Assembly: GCF_000210895.1 (NCBI RefSeq)
Contig: NC_015964.1
Coordinates: 1,261,501-1,325,500 of the forward strand
Reading direction: 5' to 3'
Length of the DNA: 64,000 bases
Source of the DNA: Haemophilus parainfluenzae T3T1
Lineage (GTDB): Bacteria; Pseudomonadota; Gammaproteobacteria; Enterobacterales; Pasteurellaceae
This document shows, piece by piece, positions 55,467 to 64,000 of this stretch. The notes beneath the pieces are model-generated. The model was not told where the DNA came from. It searched no databases and was given only the letters and a program-made list of their open reading frames with translations. The position numbers and the translations under genes are program-made. The number at the start of each line of letters is the position of its first letter. Position 1 is the first letter of the stretch.

Positions 55467-56227
55467 TGGCTCGTGTCGATAACTACGAACAACGTTTTGG
55501 CGGCATTGGTCGCCTTTATACACCAGAAGGCTTGGCGCGTTTGCGTCAGGCTCATGTGTGCGTCATTGGTATTGGCGGTGTAGGTTCGTGGGTGGTGGAA
55601 GCGCTTGCGCGAAGTGGCGTAGGGCAGATCACAATGATTGATATGGATGATATTTGTGTCACTAATATTAATCGTCAGCTTCCTGCGTTGAGTGGCAATA
55701 TTGGCAAGCTTAAAACAGAAGTGATGGCCGAGAGAGTTAAGCTGATTAATCCAGAATGTGTGATAAATGTCATTGATGATTTCATCTCACCGGATAATCA
55801 AGCCGAATATTTAAATCGTGGCTATGATTATGTCATTGATGCCATTGATAATGTGAAAACCAAAGCGGCGATGATTGCCTATTGCAAACGTAATAAAATC
55901 AAGATTATTACTATTGGTGGCGCAGGTGGTCAGACAGATCCATCCAAAATCCAAATTGCGGATTTAAGCAAAACGATCCAAGATCCATTATTGGCGAAAG
56001 TGCGGTCAGTTTTACGTAAGGATTTTAATTTTACCCAAAATCCACAACGTAAGTTCGCAGTTGATGCGGTGTTTTCCAGTCAGCCTCTGATTTTCCCTAA
56101 AATGAGCGAGGGCTGTGAAGTATCAGCCACCATGAATTGTGCAAATGGCTTTGGTGCAGCAACCATGATCACCGCAACCTTTGGATTCTTTGCCGTTTCT
56201 AGGGTAATAGACAAGTTATTAAAATAA
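55466..56227 (+). CDS. tcdA: tRNA threonylcarbamoyladenosine dehydratase TcdA
   Basis: An E1-like enzyme that cyclises t6A37 of tRNAs to ct6A using ATP. The 253-residue protein starts MARVDNYEQRFGGIGRLY and has the nucleotide motif GIGGVGSWVVEALARSG, then DMDDICVTNINRQ and DAIDNVKTKA. An in-frame ATG five codons upstream lies inside mltA and is less likely. Coupled to mltA. Confidence 0.94.
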   Translation: MARVDNYEQRFGGIGRLYTPEGLARLRQAHVCVIGIGGVGSWVVEALARSGVGQITMIDMDDICVTNINRQLPALSGNIGKLKTEVMAERVKLINPECVINVIDDFISPDNQAEYLNRGYDYVIDAIDNVKTKAAMIAYCKRNKIKIITIGGAGGQTDPSKIQIADLSKTIQDPLLAKVRSVLRKDFNFTQNPQRKFAVDAVFSSQPLIFPKMSEGCEVSATMNCANGFGAATMITATFGFFAVSRVIDKLLK

Positions 56228-56235
56228 AGAAATGG

Positions 56236-56260
56236 AGCAACGTGAAAACGTTGCTTTTTC
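56236..56260 (+). terminator. Terminator of mltA-tcdA
   Basis: AGCAACGT and ACGTTGCT form an 8-bp stem with a GAAA loop, followed by TTTTCTTT. Confidence 0.88.
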
Positions 56261-56316
56261 TTTATGAATAAAAGTATTTAATAAGATGAAGAAATATCAC
56301 TTCATTTTTTTAATTT

Positions 56317-56375
56317 GAAATGTTGCAATTTTATCAAAAAAGCGTAGTCTATGTTGGCTTTGAGAATAATTCCCA
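56317..56375 (+). promoter_or_regulatory. Possible Zur and Fur-type sites upstream of znuA
   Basis: GAAATGTTGCAATTTTATC (56317-56335) has a perfect left half of the Zur palindrome (GAAATGTT) with a degraded right half. TGAGAATAATTCCCA (56361-56375) matches the Fur-type TGAGAAT-N-ATTCTCA at 13 of 14 fixed positions. Zinc control of znuA is expected. Which site is used is unclear. Confidence 0.4.
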
Positions 56376-56395
56376 ATAAAAGTAAGGAAACAAAA

Positions 56396-57394
56396 ATGAA
56401 ACAAGTATTAAAAATGAGTGCAATTTCTACCGCACTTTTAACACTTCCAATGATGGCAAATGCAGATGTATTGGCATCCGTAAAACCCCTCGGTTTTATT
56501 ACATCGTCTATTGCTAATGGTGTAACGGATACGCAAATTTTAGTGCCTGCTGGTGCTTCTCCACATGATTACAGCTTAAAACTTTCAGATGTGCAAAAAG
56601 TGAAATCGGCGGATTTAGTGCTTTGGGTTGGTGAAGATATTGACGCTTTCTTAGCAAAACCAATTAGCCAAATTGATAGCAAAAAAGTCATCAATATTTC
56701 TGCGATTCCAGAAATTAAACCACTTTTAAGTAAAGTTCATCATGAACATTACCATGAAGGTGATGAGCATGAGCACGGACATAGCCATGATCACAAACAT
56801 GGACACGACCATAAACACGAACACGGTCATGACCATGATCATGATCATCACCACCACGATGTTGATGAAAATGGGTTAAGTGTGAACTGGCATTTATGGT
56901 ATTCACCCGCCATTAGCCAAATTGTGGCACAGAAAGTCGCGGATAAATTAACAGAACAACACCCAGATAAAAAAGAGCTCATTGCGAAAAACTTAGCCGA
57001 TTTTAACCGCACGTTGACCGAGCAAAGCGACAAGATCAAAGCACAATTAGCGCCACTTAAAGATAAAGGCTTTTTTGTGTTCCATGATGCTTATAGTTAT
57101 TTCAATGATGCTTATGGTTTAAATCAAACCGGTTATTTCACCATTAATCCATTAGTGGCACCAGGTGCAAAAACCATTGCTCATATCAAAGAAGAGATTG
57201 AAGAACACCATGTAAATTGTCTTTTTGCTGAGCCTCAATTCACACCAAAAGTGATTGATTCGCTAGCGCAAAGCACAAAAGTCAATGTAGGTCGTTTAGA
57301 TCCTATTGGCGATAACGTACAGCTTGGTCCAAATTCTTATGCGAATTTCCTTCAAGCCACCGCTGATAGCTATGCTCAATGTTTAAGTAAATAA
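56396..57394 (+). CDS. znuA: Zinc ABC transporter periplasmic binding protein ZnuA
   Basis: Captures periplasmic zinc for the ZnuBC importer. With the start at 56396 it is 332 residues, with a signal peptide ending ..MMANA. Zinc-ligand histidines are seen in ASPHDYSL (His57), NWHLWYSP and FVFHDAYSYF. Between residues about 115 and 154 lies the zinc-catching loop, with more than half of its residues His and most of the rest acidic. An AAGGAA box precedes the start. znuB and znuC are not adjacent. An uptake sequence encodes part of the signal peptide (STALLT). Confidence 0.95.
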   Translation: MKQVLKMSAISTALLTLPMMANADVLASVKPLGFITSSIANGVTDTQILVPAGASPHDYSLKLSDVQKVKSADLVLWVGEDIDAFLAKPISQIDSKKVINISAIPEIKPLLSKVHHEHYHEGDEHEHGHSHDHKHGHDHKHEHGHDHDHDHHHHDVDENGLSVNWHLWYSPAISQIVAQKVADKLTEQHPDKKELIAKNLADFNRTLTEQSDKIKAQLAPLKDKGFFVFHDAYSYFNDAYGLNQTGYFTINPLVAPGAKTIAHIKEEIEEHHVNCLFAEPQFTPKVIDSLAQSTKVNVGRLDPIGDNVQLGPNSYANFLQATADSYAQCLSK

Positions 57395-57436
57395 TTAAAA
57401 TCTCCCCCTCGCCCCCTCTTTACAAAAGAGGGGGAA
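57395..57436 (+). repeat. Single-arm copy of the palindromic repeat, serves as znuA terminator
   Basis: TTAAAATCTCCCCC followed by CCCCCTCTT (57411-57419) pairs with AAGAGGGGG across TACAA. It resembles the right arm of the element at 5071-5168 (AAAATCTCCC...CCCCTCTT...AAGAGGGG), so the two are members of one dispersed family. Confidence 0.7.
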
Positions 57437-57512
57437 TATTCTTCAAATATCCCCAAATTTAACCGCACTTTCGTGCTATAATCCGCCCAATTTTTCCCTA
57501 TCGAGAAAACGC

Positions 57513-59648
57513 ATGAAACAACTATTTGCCACAACTGCCCGTGGTTTTGAAGAACTATTAAAAGTCGAACTGACAGAGCTTGGTGCAACGGAATGTAAAA
57601 TTGTACAAGGCGGCGTACATTTTCAGGCTGATGATGAAACACTTTATCGCAGCTTATTATGGTCACGTTTGGCTTCGCGTATTTTGTTACCGATTGTAAA
57701 TGGAAAGGTATATAGTGATTTAGACTTGTATTCAATTGTGACAGGGCAGGATTGGTTAAGTTATTTTGATGAGAAAGCTACATTTTTTGTTGATTTCAAC
57801 GGAACAAACCAAGAAATTCGTCACACCCAATTTGGTGCGATGCGTGTAAAAGATGCCATTGTGGATTATTTTGAACGCCAAGGGAAAGCGCGTCCAAATG
57901 TGGATAAAGACTATCCAGATGTGCGAATTCATGTTTATTTAAATAAAGAAGAACTTGTCGTTTCACTCGATTTAAGTGGCGAAGCATTGCATTTACGTGG
58001 CTATCGTGAAGATACAGGGCAAGCGCCTTTACGTGAAACCTTAGCCGCTGCGATAGTGCTTCGTTCAGGTTGGAAAAAAGGGACACCATTAGTGGATCCA
58101 ATGTGCGGTTCGGGTACTTTGTTAATCGAAGCAGCACAGATGGAAGCACAAATTGCACCGCAATTACATCGTTTACATTGGGGCTTTGATTGCTGGAAAG
58201 GGCATAATCAAGATGCTTGGGATAAGGTGAAAGCAGAAGCGGTACAGCAAGCTGAAACTTATTTTAATCAAAATCCAAAACCGCATTTTTATGGCTTCGA
58301 TCTCGATCATCGCGTACTGAAAAAAGCGCAAAAGAACGCACAAAATGCAGGCGTAGCACACTTAATTCAGTGGAAACAAGGTGATGTCGCCGCATTAAAA
58401 AATCCAAGTCCAGATGAAGTGGGAACAGTGATTTGTAACCCGCCTTACGGTGAGCGTTTAGGTACAACTCCTGCTTTGATTGCACTATATTCAGTCTTTG
58501 GACAACGTCTTAAAAATGAATTTGGTGGTTGGAATGCGTCGATTTTCAGTAGTGAATCTACGTTGCTTGATTGTTTGCGTATGCGTTCACATCGTCAATT
58601 TAAAGCAAAAAATGGTCCGTTAGATTGTGTTCAAAAGAATTATCAAATTTCAGAACGTAAAGAAAGTGCGGCTGAAAATCCGCTTGAATTTGACCGCACT
58701 TCAACGGTAGCGGTGGATTTTGCGAATCGTTTGCAGAAAAATATCAAGAAAATTGAAAAATGGGCGAAGCAGCAAGGCCTTGATGCTTATCGTTTATATG
58801 ATGCCGATTTACCAGAATATAACGTAGCGGTGGATCGTTATGGTGATCATATCGTGGTGCAAGAGTATGCCGCACCCAAAAATATTGATGAAAATAAAGC
58901 GCGTCAACGTTTATTGGATGCAGTGACTGCAACCTTGCAAGTCACCGGTATTGAAACCAATAAACTGATTTTGAAAGTGCGTCAAAAACAAAAAGGCACG
59001 AATCAATATGAAAAATTGGCTAATAAAGGCGAATATTTCTATGTGAATGAATACGGCGCTCAGCTTTGGGTGAATTTGACGGATTACTTGGATACAGGGT
59101 TATTCTTAGATCATCGTTTAACCCGTAAAATGGTTGGCGAAATGGCAAAAGGCAAAGATTTCCTTAATCTTTTTGCTTATACCGGTTCCGCAACAGTGCA
59201 TGCGGCATTAGGTGGGGCAAAATCGACGACGACCGTGGATATGTCGAACACCTATTTAAACTGGGCAGAGCAAAACCTGATTTTAAATGATATCGAAGGC
59301 AAACAGCACAAGCTCATACAAGCAGATTGTTTGCAGTGGTTAGAGAAATGTGATCGACAGTTTGATTTGATTTTCGTGGATCCGCCAACATTCTCGAATT
59401 CTAAGCGTATGGAAGATAGCTGGGATGTACAACGTGACCATATTAAATTGATGCGTAACCTCAAACGTATTTTACGCCCTAACGGCACCGTCGTGTTCTC
59501 GAACAATAAACGTGGTTTTAAAATGGACTTTGAGGCGTTAGATGAATTGGGATTAAGTGCGGTCGAAATTTCAGCGAAAACTTTACCGCTTGATTTTGAG
59601 CGTAATAAACAAATCCATAATTGCTGGATTGTAACACTGAAAGCCTAA
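57513..59648 (+). CDS. rlmL: Bifunctional 23S rRNA methyltransferase RlmKL
   Basis: A fusion enzyme methylating G2445 (N2) and G2069 (N7) of 23S rRNA. The 711-residue protein has an N-terminal THUMP domain ([16 protein letters not shown]), first methylase with [14 protein letters not shown] and catalytic NPPYGERL, and second methylase (RlmK part) with [19 protein letters not shown] and [16 protein letters not shown]. Length equals that of the fused gamma-proteobacterial enzymes. It ends in a bidirectional terminator. Confidence 0.96.
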   Translation: MKQLFATTARGFEELLKVELTELGATECKIVQGGVHFQADDETLYRSLLWSRLASRILLPIVNGKVYSDLDLYSIVTGQDWLSYFDEKATFFVDFNGTNQEIRHTQFGAMRVKDAIVDYFERQGKARPNVDKDYPDVRIHVYLNKEELVVSLDLSGEALHLRGYREDTGQAPLRETLAAAIVLRSGWKKGTPLVDPMCGSGTLLIEAAQMEAQIAPQLHRLHWGFDCWKGHNQDAWDKVKAEAVQQAETYFNQNPKPHFYGFDLDHRVLKKAQKNAQNAGVAHLIQWKQGDVAALKNPSPDEVGTVICNPPYGERLGTTPALIALYSVFGQRLKNEFGGWNASIFSSESTLLDCLRMRSHRQFKAKNGPLDCVQKNYQISERKESAAENPLEFDRTSTVAVDFANRLQKNIKKIEKWAKQQGLDAYRLYDADLPEYNVAVDRYGDHIVVQEYAAPKNIDENKARQRLLDAVTATLQVTGIETNKLILKVRQKQKGTNQYEKLANKGEYFYVNEYGAQLWVNLTDYLDTGLFLDHRLTRKMVGEMAKGKDFLNLFAYTGSATVHAALGGAKSTTTVDMSNTYLNWAEQNLILNDIEGKQHKLIQADCLQWLEKCDRQFDLIFVDPPTFSNSKRMEDSWDVQRDHIKLMRNLKRILRPNGTVVFSNNKRGFKMDFEALDELGLSAVEISAKTLPLDFERNKQIHNCWIVTLKA

Positions 59649-59649
59649 T

Positions 59650-59681
59650 AAAAAGCCCGATAATGATTTATCGGGCTTTTT
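59650..59681. terminator. Bidirectional terminator between rlmL and the Kef-type gene
   Basis: AAAAGCCCGATAA and TTATCGGGCTTTT form a 13-bp stem with a 4-base loop between convergent genes. Confidence 0.92.
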
Positions 59682-59683
59682 TA

Positions 59684-61588
59684 TTATTCAACTTCTTTTT
59701 GTTTTTCGGTTTCAGAATCATCATGAAGAAGGGTTTCAACCGCTGCTTCGTCATTGGTGTCATCTTCTTTTTCTAAGATCTCAGCCGTTTCCTCATTGAG
59801 TGCTTCAGCATCAGAATGTGGTTTAATGAAAGGTTTTGGCATCCAATATTTTCGGATGATGTCTGTAGAAAAACCATGTAAAACTTCTTCATTCAATCGT
59901 TCTTGATCTAAGTAACGAACTTCTGCAATGACCTCGTCAGCTTCAATTTTATTGATACCTAATTGCATTAGTGTTGCATGACTGAGCGTGAGGGCAGACT
60001 CAAAGGTCTCACGTACAATAAAGTCCACATCTTGCTTGATAAGATTCACGGTTGTTCTGCGGTCATAAGTTCGCGCCAAAATAGGGAGTTTCGGATAAGC
60101 ATCTTTCAAATTCTGAACGATGTTTTCAATACGTTGTGTATCATTAATCCCAATGACGACACATTTAGCTTTTTCGATACCGGCAGTGCGTAATACATCA
60201 AGACGAATACCATCACCGTAATAAACTTTAAAACCGAATTTCGCTGCCGCACGGATGTTCTCGATGTTGCGGTCAATCACCGATACGTTAATGCCACGAA
60301 CAAGAAGCGATTGACACACAATTTGGCTGAAACGACCAAAACCAATTACGAGCACGCTATCTTCTAAATCCACAATTGGATCAAGATCGCTAGTATCGAT
60401 TTTTTCCTCTTGATTTGCTGATTTGCGTTGGTTGATTTTACGCATTAATAAACCAATTAATGGGGAGAATAACATCGAGATAATGACTGCAGCGGTAAAA
60501 GTCGCATTTTGATCTTTTGTCATCACGCCTGCAGTGGTTGCAGCAGAGAAGAGTACGAATGCAAATTCACCACCGTGCGCCATAATGGTCATTCGCCCAA
60601 CAGATTCGGTGCGGTCTAGTTTTGTAATACGCGCCACGGTATAAACGGCTAAGGCTTTGCCGACGATGTAAAGGCATACGATACCTAACAACCAAACCGC
60701 ATCATTGAAGACTAAACTGAGGTCAAGCGACATTCCCACGCCCATAAAGAAGAGACCGAGCAATAAACCACGGAATGGTTCAATATCGGCTTCTAATTGG
60801 TGGCGGAATGCGGATTCTGAAAGCATCACACCCGCAACGAATGCGCCCATCGCCATTGAAAGGCCACTCGCTTCCATCGCTAATGCCGCACCTAATACGA
60901 CAAGCAAGGCGGCGGCTGTCATCATTTCACGAATGTGAGCTTTTGAAATTAAGCGGAAAATAGGGTTCATTAACCATTTACCGGCAACCACTAAACCGAC
61001 AACGGCGCCGAGTGCAATAGCAATAGATGTCCAGTTGGTTTGATGTTCAATGTGTTTGGTTTCAGGCGTTAAAAAGGCAATAGAAGCCAATAATGGCACA
61101 ATGGATAAATCTTCAAAAATTAAGGTTGAAATCACCCGTTGGCCTTTTGGTGTATTCGTAATGCCGCGTTCTTCTAATACCTGCATTACGATAGCAGTAG
61201 AGGAGAGCGTAAAGCCCATACCTGCAATAAACGCGACTTCTTTAGGAAGATTTAATATATAGATACCGGCAAAGGTAAGCAGTGCACCACATAGCCCTAC
61301 TTGTAGAAAACCTCGCCCAAAGATTGCTTTTCTCATTGCCCATAAGCGTTCGGGATGCATTTCCAAACCGATAATGAATAAGAACATCACCACGCCCAGT
61401 TCCGCCATATGGAGAACTGATTCCGCATCTTCTATCATGCCAAATACCGAAGGACCAATTAAACAACCTGCCACTAAATAACCCAACACGCTACCTAAGC
61501 CAATACGCTTGAAAAGCGGCACGATAGTGACACTGGTAGCAAGCAGGACAACAGTTTTAATTAATTCAGGGCTGACGGCATTCGACAT
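59684..61588 (-). CDS. CPA2-type potassium/proton antiporter (KefB/KefC-like)
   Basis: A 634-residue protein with an N-terminal sodium/proton-exchanger domain of about 12 helices (ELGVVMFLFIIGLEMHPERLW; GMGFTLSSTAIVMQVLEERG) and a TrkA-N NAD-binding domain (VLVIGFGRFSQIVCQSLLVRG, then DGIRLDVLRTAGIEKAKCVV). The C-terminal ~60 residues are strongly acidic (EILEKEDDTNDEAAVETLLHDD and more). KefB/KefC export potassium when activated by glutathione conjugates. No ancillary kefF/kefG gene is adjacent. Which of the family it is stays open. Confidence 0.88.
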   Translation of the reverse strand: MSNAVSPELIKTVVLLATSVTIVPLFKRIGLGSVLGYLVAGCLIGPSVFGMIEDAESVLHMAELGVVMFLFIIGLEMHPERLWAMRKAIFGRGFLQVGLCGALLTFAGIYILNLPKEVAFIAGMGFTLSSTAIVMQVLEERGITNTPKGQRVISTLIFEDLSIVPLLASIAFLTPETKHIEHQTNWTSIAIALGAVVGLVVAGKWLMNPIFRLISKAHIREMMTAAALLVVLGAALAMEASGLSMAMGAFVAGVMLSESAFRHQLEADIEPFRGLLLGLFFMGVGMSLDLSLVFNDAVWLLGIVCLYIVGKALAVYTVARITKLDRTESVGRMTIMAHGGEFAFVLFSAATTAGVMTKDQNATFTAAVIISMLFSPLIGLLMRKINQRKSANQEEKIDTSDLDPIVDLEDSVLVIGFGRFSQIVCQSLLVRGINVSVIDRNIENIRAAAKFGFKVYYGDGIRLDVLRTAGIEKAKCVVIGINDTQRIENIVQNLKDAYPKLPILARTYDRRTTVNLIKQDVDFIVRETFESALTLSHATLMQLGINKIEADEVIAEVRYLDQERLNEEVLHGFSTDIIRKYWMPKPFIKPHSDAEALNEETAEILEKEDDTNDEAAVETLLHDDSETEKQKEVE

Positions 61589-61755
61589 AGGGCAAAAAAC
61601 CTTAGTAAAAACAGGAAGTATGAGAAGAAAGTTGACTTGTATTCTAGCCTTTTTTCACTAAATAAAAAACACAGAAAAGCAAGAAATTGGTATAATTTAC
61701 AAAAACTTTACACGCATAAAAATGGTCAGTTTTTTGACCGCACTTTAGAGGTATT

Positions 61756-62208
61756 ATGACATTACAATTCAATATGGTCGCGTTGTTATTGGTTTTCTTA
61801 ATTGTTTTAGGCTTAATTAGCCAAAATAGCGCGATTACCATCTCAGCCGCCGTGCTGTTAATCATGCAGCAAACCTTATTATCCAAATACATTCCTATAC
61901 TCGAACAATACGGTGTCAAAATTGGGATCATCATCTTAACGATTGGTGTGCTTGCGCCGCTAGTGTCGGGAAACATTCAACTGCCCGATCTCAGTTCATT
62001 TTTAAACTGGAAAATGGGCGTTTCTATTTTAACAGGGGTATTCGTCGCATGGCTTGCAGGGAAAGGCGTCCCATTAATGAGTGAACAACCTGTTTTGGTG
62101 ACAGGATTATTAATTGGTACGATTATTGGTGTGTCTTTCTTAGGTGGGATTCCGGTAGGTCCACTCATCGCTGCCGGTATTTTAGCGGTATTACTAGGAA
62201 AATTTTAA
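61756..62208 (+). CDS. DUF441-family membrane protein (YeaL-like)
   Basis: A 150-residue protein with four or five hydrophobic helices and the conserved C-terminus [26 protein letters not shown] of the YeaL/DUF441 group. Function unknown. A GAGGT box precedes the ATG, just after an uptake signal at 61735. Its stop is directly followed by the next start. Confidence 0.82.
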   Translation: MTLQFNMVALLLVFLIVLGLISQNSAITISAAVLLIMQQTLLSKYIPILEQYGVKIGIIILTIGVLAPLVSGNIQLPDLSSFLNWKMGVSILTGVFVAWLAGKGVPLMSEQPVLVTGLLIGTIIGVSFLGGIPVGPLIAAGILAVLLGKF

Positions 62209-62598
62209 ATGAAAAACAAATGGTTATTTATCGCGGGATTAAGCGGTTTTTTATGTGTGGCGATTGGCGCTTTTGCCGCCCACGGATTAAGCAAAGTTTT
62301 AGAGCCTAAAGAATTAGCGTGGATTGAAACAGGTGTGAGATATCAAATGTTCCACACCATTGCAATTTTTGCGATTGGCATTTTGCAATTATGCCGTGAA
62401 GCATTGGTTACCAACAAAATGGCTAATTTCGCTGCAGGGACTTGGGCTTACGGTATTCTTCTTTTTAGCGGTAGTCTTTATGCACTTGCCCTTGGCGCTA
62501 GCAAATTCCTTGTTTGGGTGACACCGATTGGCGGAACGTTATTTTTAATTGGTTGGCTTTGCTTGGCTTACGGTAGTTTTAAAAGTAAATCAGTATGA
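62209..62598 (+). CDS. DUF423-family membrane protein (YgdD-like)
   Basis: A 129-residue protein with four hydrophobic helices. The motifs GAFAAHGLSK, ETGVRYQMFHTIAIFAIG and LGASKFLVWVTPIGGTLFLIGW define the DUF423 group. Function unknown. Its ATG directly follows the stop of the upstream gene, and its TGA overlaps the hrpA ATG (ATGA), so the three are likely one transcript. Confidence 0.85.
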   Translation: MKNKWLFIAGLSGFLCVAIGAFAAHGLSKVLEPKELAWIETGVRYQMFHTIAIFAIGILQLCREALVTNKMANFAAGTWAYGILLFSGSLYALALGASKFLVWVTPIGGTLFLIGWLCLAYGSFKSKSV

Positions 62599-64000
62599 AG
62601 AACAAATCAGTCAAACGTGAATTAAATCCGATACAACAATCTCTCTTTTCGAAACTCAACGGTATTATGCTGGTGGATCAACGTCGTTTATCCGCTCGTA
62701 TTCATGGTATTGGAAAAATTAAAAGCCAAGAAGCTCAACAAGCTGTGGCTGCTGAAATTCAGCAACAGATTGAACAGGTTCAATTACGTGTAGAAAATCG
62801 TAAAAGTGCGGTTAAAAATCCGATTGTTTTTCCAGAGAGTTTGCCCGTTAGCCAACGCAAAGCAGAAATTCAAAAACTGCTTTCTGAACATCAGGTCATT
62901 GTGGTGGCAGGGGAAACCGGTTCAGGTAAAACCACCCAATTGCCAAAAATGTGTTTGGAATTAGGTTTCGGCAATTTGGGCATGATTGGTCATACTCAGC
63001 CTCGCCGTATTGCCGCTCGTTCAGTGGCAGCGCGTATTGCAGAAGAGCTGGAAACAGAGCTTGGTGGTTTAGTTGGTTATAAGGTTCGTTTTAATGATCA
63101 AATCAGTGATGATACACAAATCAAATTGATGACCGATGGGATCTTATTAGCAGAAATTCAAAACGATCGTTTTCTCAATCAATATTCTTGTTTGATTATC
63201 GACGAAGCTCACGAACGCAGTCTGAACAATGATTTTATTCTTGGTTATCTGAAACAGCTTTTACCACGTCGTCGTGATTTAAAACTTATCATCACTTCTG
63301 CGACCATTGATGTGGAACGCTTTTCCAAACATTTCAACAATGCCCCGATTATTGAAGTCTCAGGCAGAACCTATCCTGTTGAAGTACGTTATCGTCCCGT
63401 AGTAGAGGAAGACGATCAAGATCAGCTACAAGGCATTCTTAATGCGGTGGATGAACTGCAGGCGGAAGGTCGTGGCGATATTTTGATCTTTATGAATGGT
63501 GAGCGAGAAATTCGCGATACTGCCGAAGCCTTACAAAAACAAAATCTAAAACATACGGAAATTCTACCGCTCTTTGCACGCCTTTCTGCGCAAGAGCAAA
63601 ATAAAATTTTCCACCCAAGCGGATTAAATCGCATTGTATTAGCGACTAACGTCGCGGAAACCTCATTGACCGTGCCGGGCATTAAATATGTGATTGACCC
63701 AGGTACAGCACGCATTTCCCGTTATAGCTATCGCACCAAAGTGCAACGTTTACCGATTGAACCTATTTCACAGGCATCTGCTAATCAGCGTAAAGGTCGT
63801 TGTGGTCGTGTAAGTGAAGGGATTTGTATTCGTTTATATTCGGAAGAGGATTTTAATTCTCGTCCGGAGTTTACCGATCCTGAAATCCTGCGCACCAATT
63901 TAGCCTCCGTTATTTTGCAAATGACGGCATTGGGCTTAGATGATATTGAAGCTTTCCCGTTTGTTGATGCGCCAGATAAACGCCATATTCAAGATGGTAT
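62595..64000 (+). CDS. hrpA: ATP-dependent RNA helicase HrpA (5' part, runs off the window)
   Basis: 468 codons are visible and the frame is open to the edge. It is a DEAH-box helicase: GETGSGKTTQLPK (motif I), HTQPRRIAARSVAARIA (Ia), DGILLAE, IIDEAHERS (II, DEAH), ITSATID (III) and, further on, LATNVAETSLTVPGI (V) and QRKGRCGRV (VI). The N-terminal extension fits HrpA, which rescues stalled translation in bacteria. The ATG overlaps the preceding stop. An uptake signal lies inside near 62800. Confidence 0.93.
   Translation, partial: MKNKSVKRELNPIQQSLFSKLNGIMLVDQRRLSARIHGIGKIKSQEAQQAVAAEIQQQIEQVQLRVENRKSAVKNPIVFPESLPVSQRKAEIQKLLSEHQVIVVAGETGSGKTTQLPKMCLELGFGNLGMIGHTQPRRIAARSVAARIAEELETELGGLVGYKVRFNDQISDDTQIKLMTDGILLAEIQNDRFLNQYSCLIIDEAHERSLNNDFILGYLKQLLPRRRDLKLIITSATIDVERFSKHFNNAPIIEVSGRTYPVEVRYRPVVEEDDQDQLQGILNAVDELQAEGRGDILIFMNGEREIRDTAEALQKQNLKHTEILPLFARLSAQEQNKIFHPSGLNRIVLATNVAETSLTVPGIKYVIDPGTARISRYSYRTKVQRLPIEPISQASANQRKGRCGRVSEGICIRLYSEEDFNSRPEFTDPEILRTNLASVILQMTALGLDDIEAFPFVDAPDKRHIQDG

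Overview
The window is a stretch of a Haemophilus chromosome, most like H. parainfluenzae. It is AT-rich and gene-dense. The Haemophilus-type DNA uptake signal sequence (core AAGTGCGGT) recurs throughout, inside genes and as inverted pairs that act as intergenic terminators. Nearly all proteins read as Pasteurellaceae housekeeping genes. There is no prophage, integrase, IS element or CRISPR array.

Layout. 1-7.1 kb: TatD-family yjjV, nrdG, the SRP RNA, cydDC, trxB and cnoX. 7.2-10.1 kb: a PurR-controlled purine-type NCS2 permease and a DASS dicarboxylate carrier. 10.1-13.8 kb: a restriction-modification island, the main accessory locus. It holds a fused nuclease-methylase (RM) gene and a specificity (S) gene. 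13.8-22.1 kb: a UDG-like gene, nrdD, grpE, nadK, recN, metK and sprT, with recognisable NrdR, FNR, Fur-like, LexA and MetJ sites. 22.2-26.9 kb: an opacity-type outer membrane protein, a Spx/ArsC-like reductase, three tandem copies of a small membrane protein gene, and a TonB-dependent copper-type receptor. 27-34.2 kb: dapE, an M15 peptidase, the lptC-lptA-lptB-ptsN-rapZ operon, darP and pmbA. 34.2-38.2 kb: a probable Fur-controlled small RNA, hpt, a Sel1-like lipoprotein gene, der and two tRNA-Asp genes. 38.2-49.2 kb: dnaQ/rnhA, tesB, ychF, pth, rnfH, roxA, xseA, nudF, cpdA, miaB and a Lys-Leu-Gly tRNA cluster. 49.3-64 kb: pgsA, a peroxiredoxin, metC, mpl, initiator tRNA, mltA, tcdA, znuA, rlmKL, a Kef-type antiporter, two small membrane proteins and the first part of hrpA.

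How the parts fit. Anaerobic deoxyribonucleotide synthesis (nrdD, nrdG), envelope biogenesis (lptABC, mpl, mltA, dapE), redox balance (trxB, cydDC, cnoX, peroxiredoxin) and translation or RNA maturation (der, miaB, tcdA, rlmKL, roxA, tRNAs, SRP RNA) make up most of the gene content.

The most interesting locus is the RM island. The RM gene (nuclease + N6-methylase, no helicase) ends two codons after an in-frame G_GGA_AAG heptamer. Five bases later comes a 7-bp GC-rich stem, and the S gene continues in the -1 frame with no ATG and no ribosome binding site. This suggests a programmed -1 frameshift making an RM-S fusion of about 1148 residues, or alternatively a one-base lesion in an ancestral single-chain type IIB/IIG enzyme. 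The island lies between perfect 21-bp direct repeats that contain an uptake sequence. Other points of note are a PtsN with lysine at its phosphorylation site, the likely iron-regulated sRNA, and the NrdR/Fur/FNR architecture upstream of nrdD.
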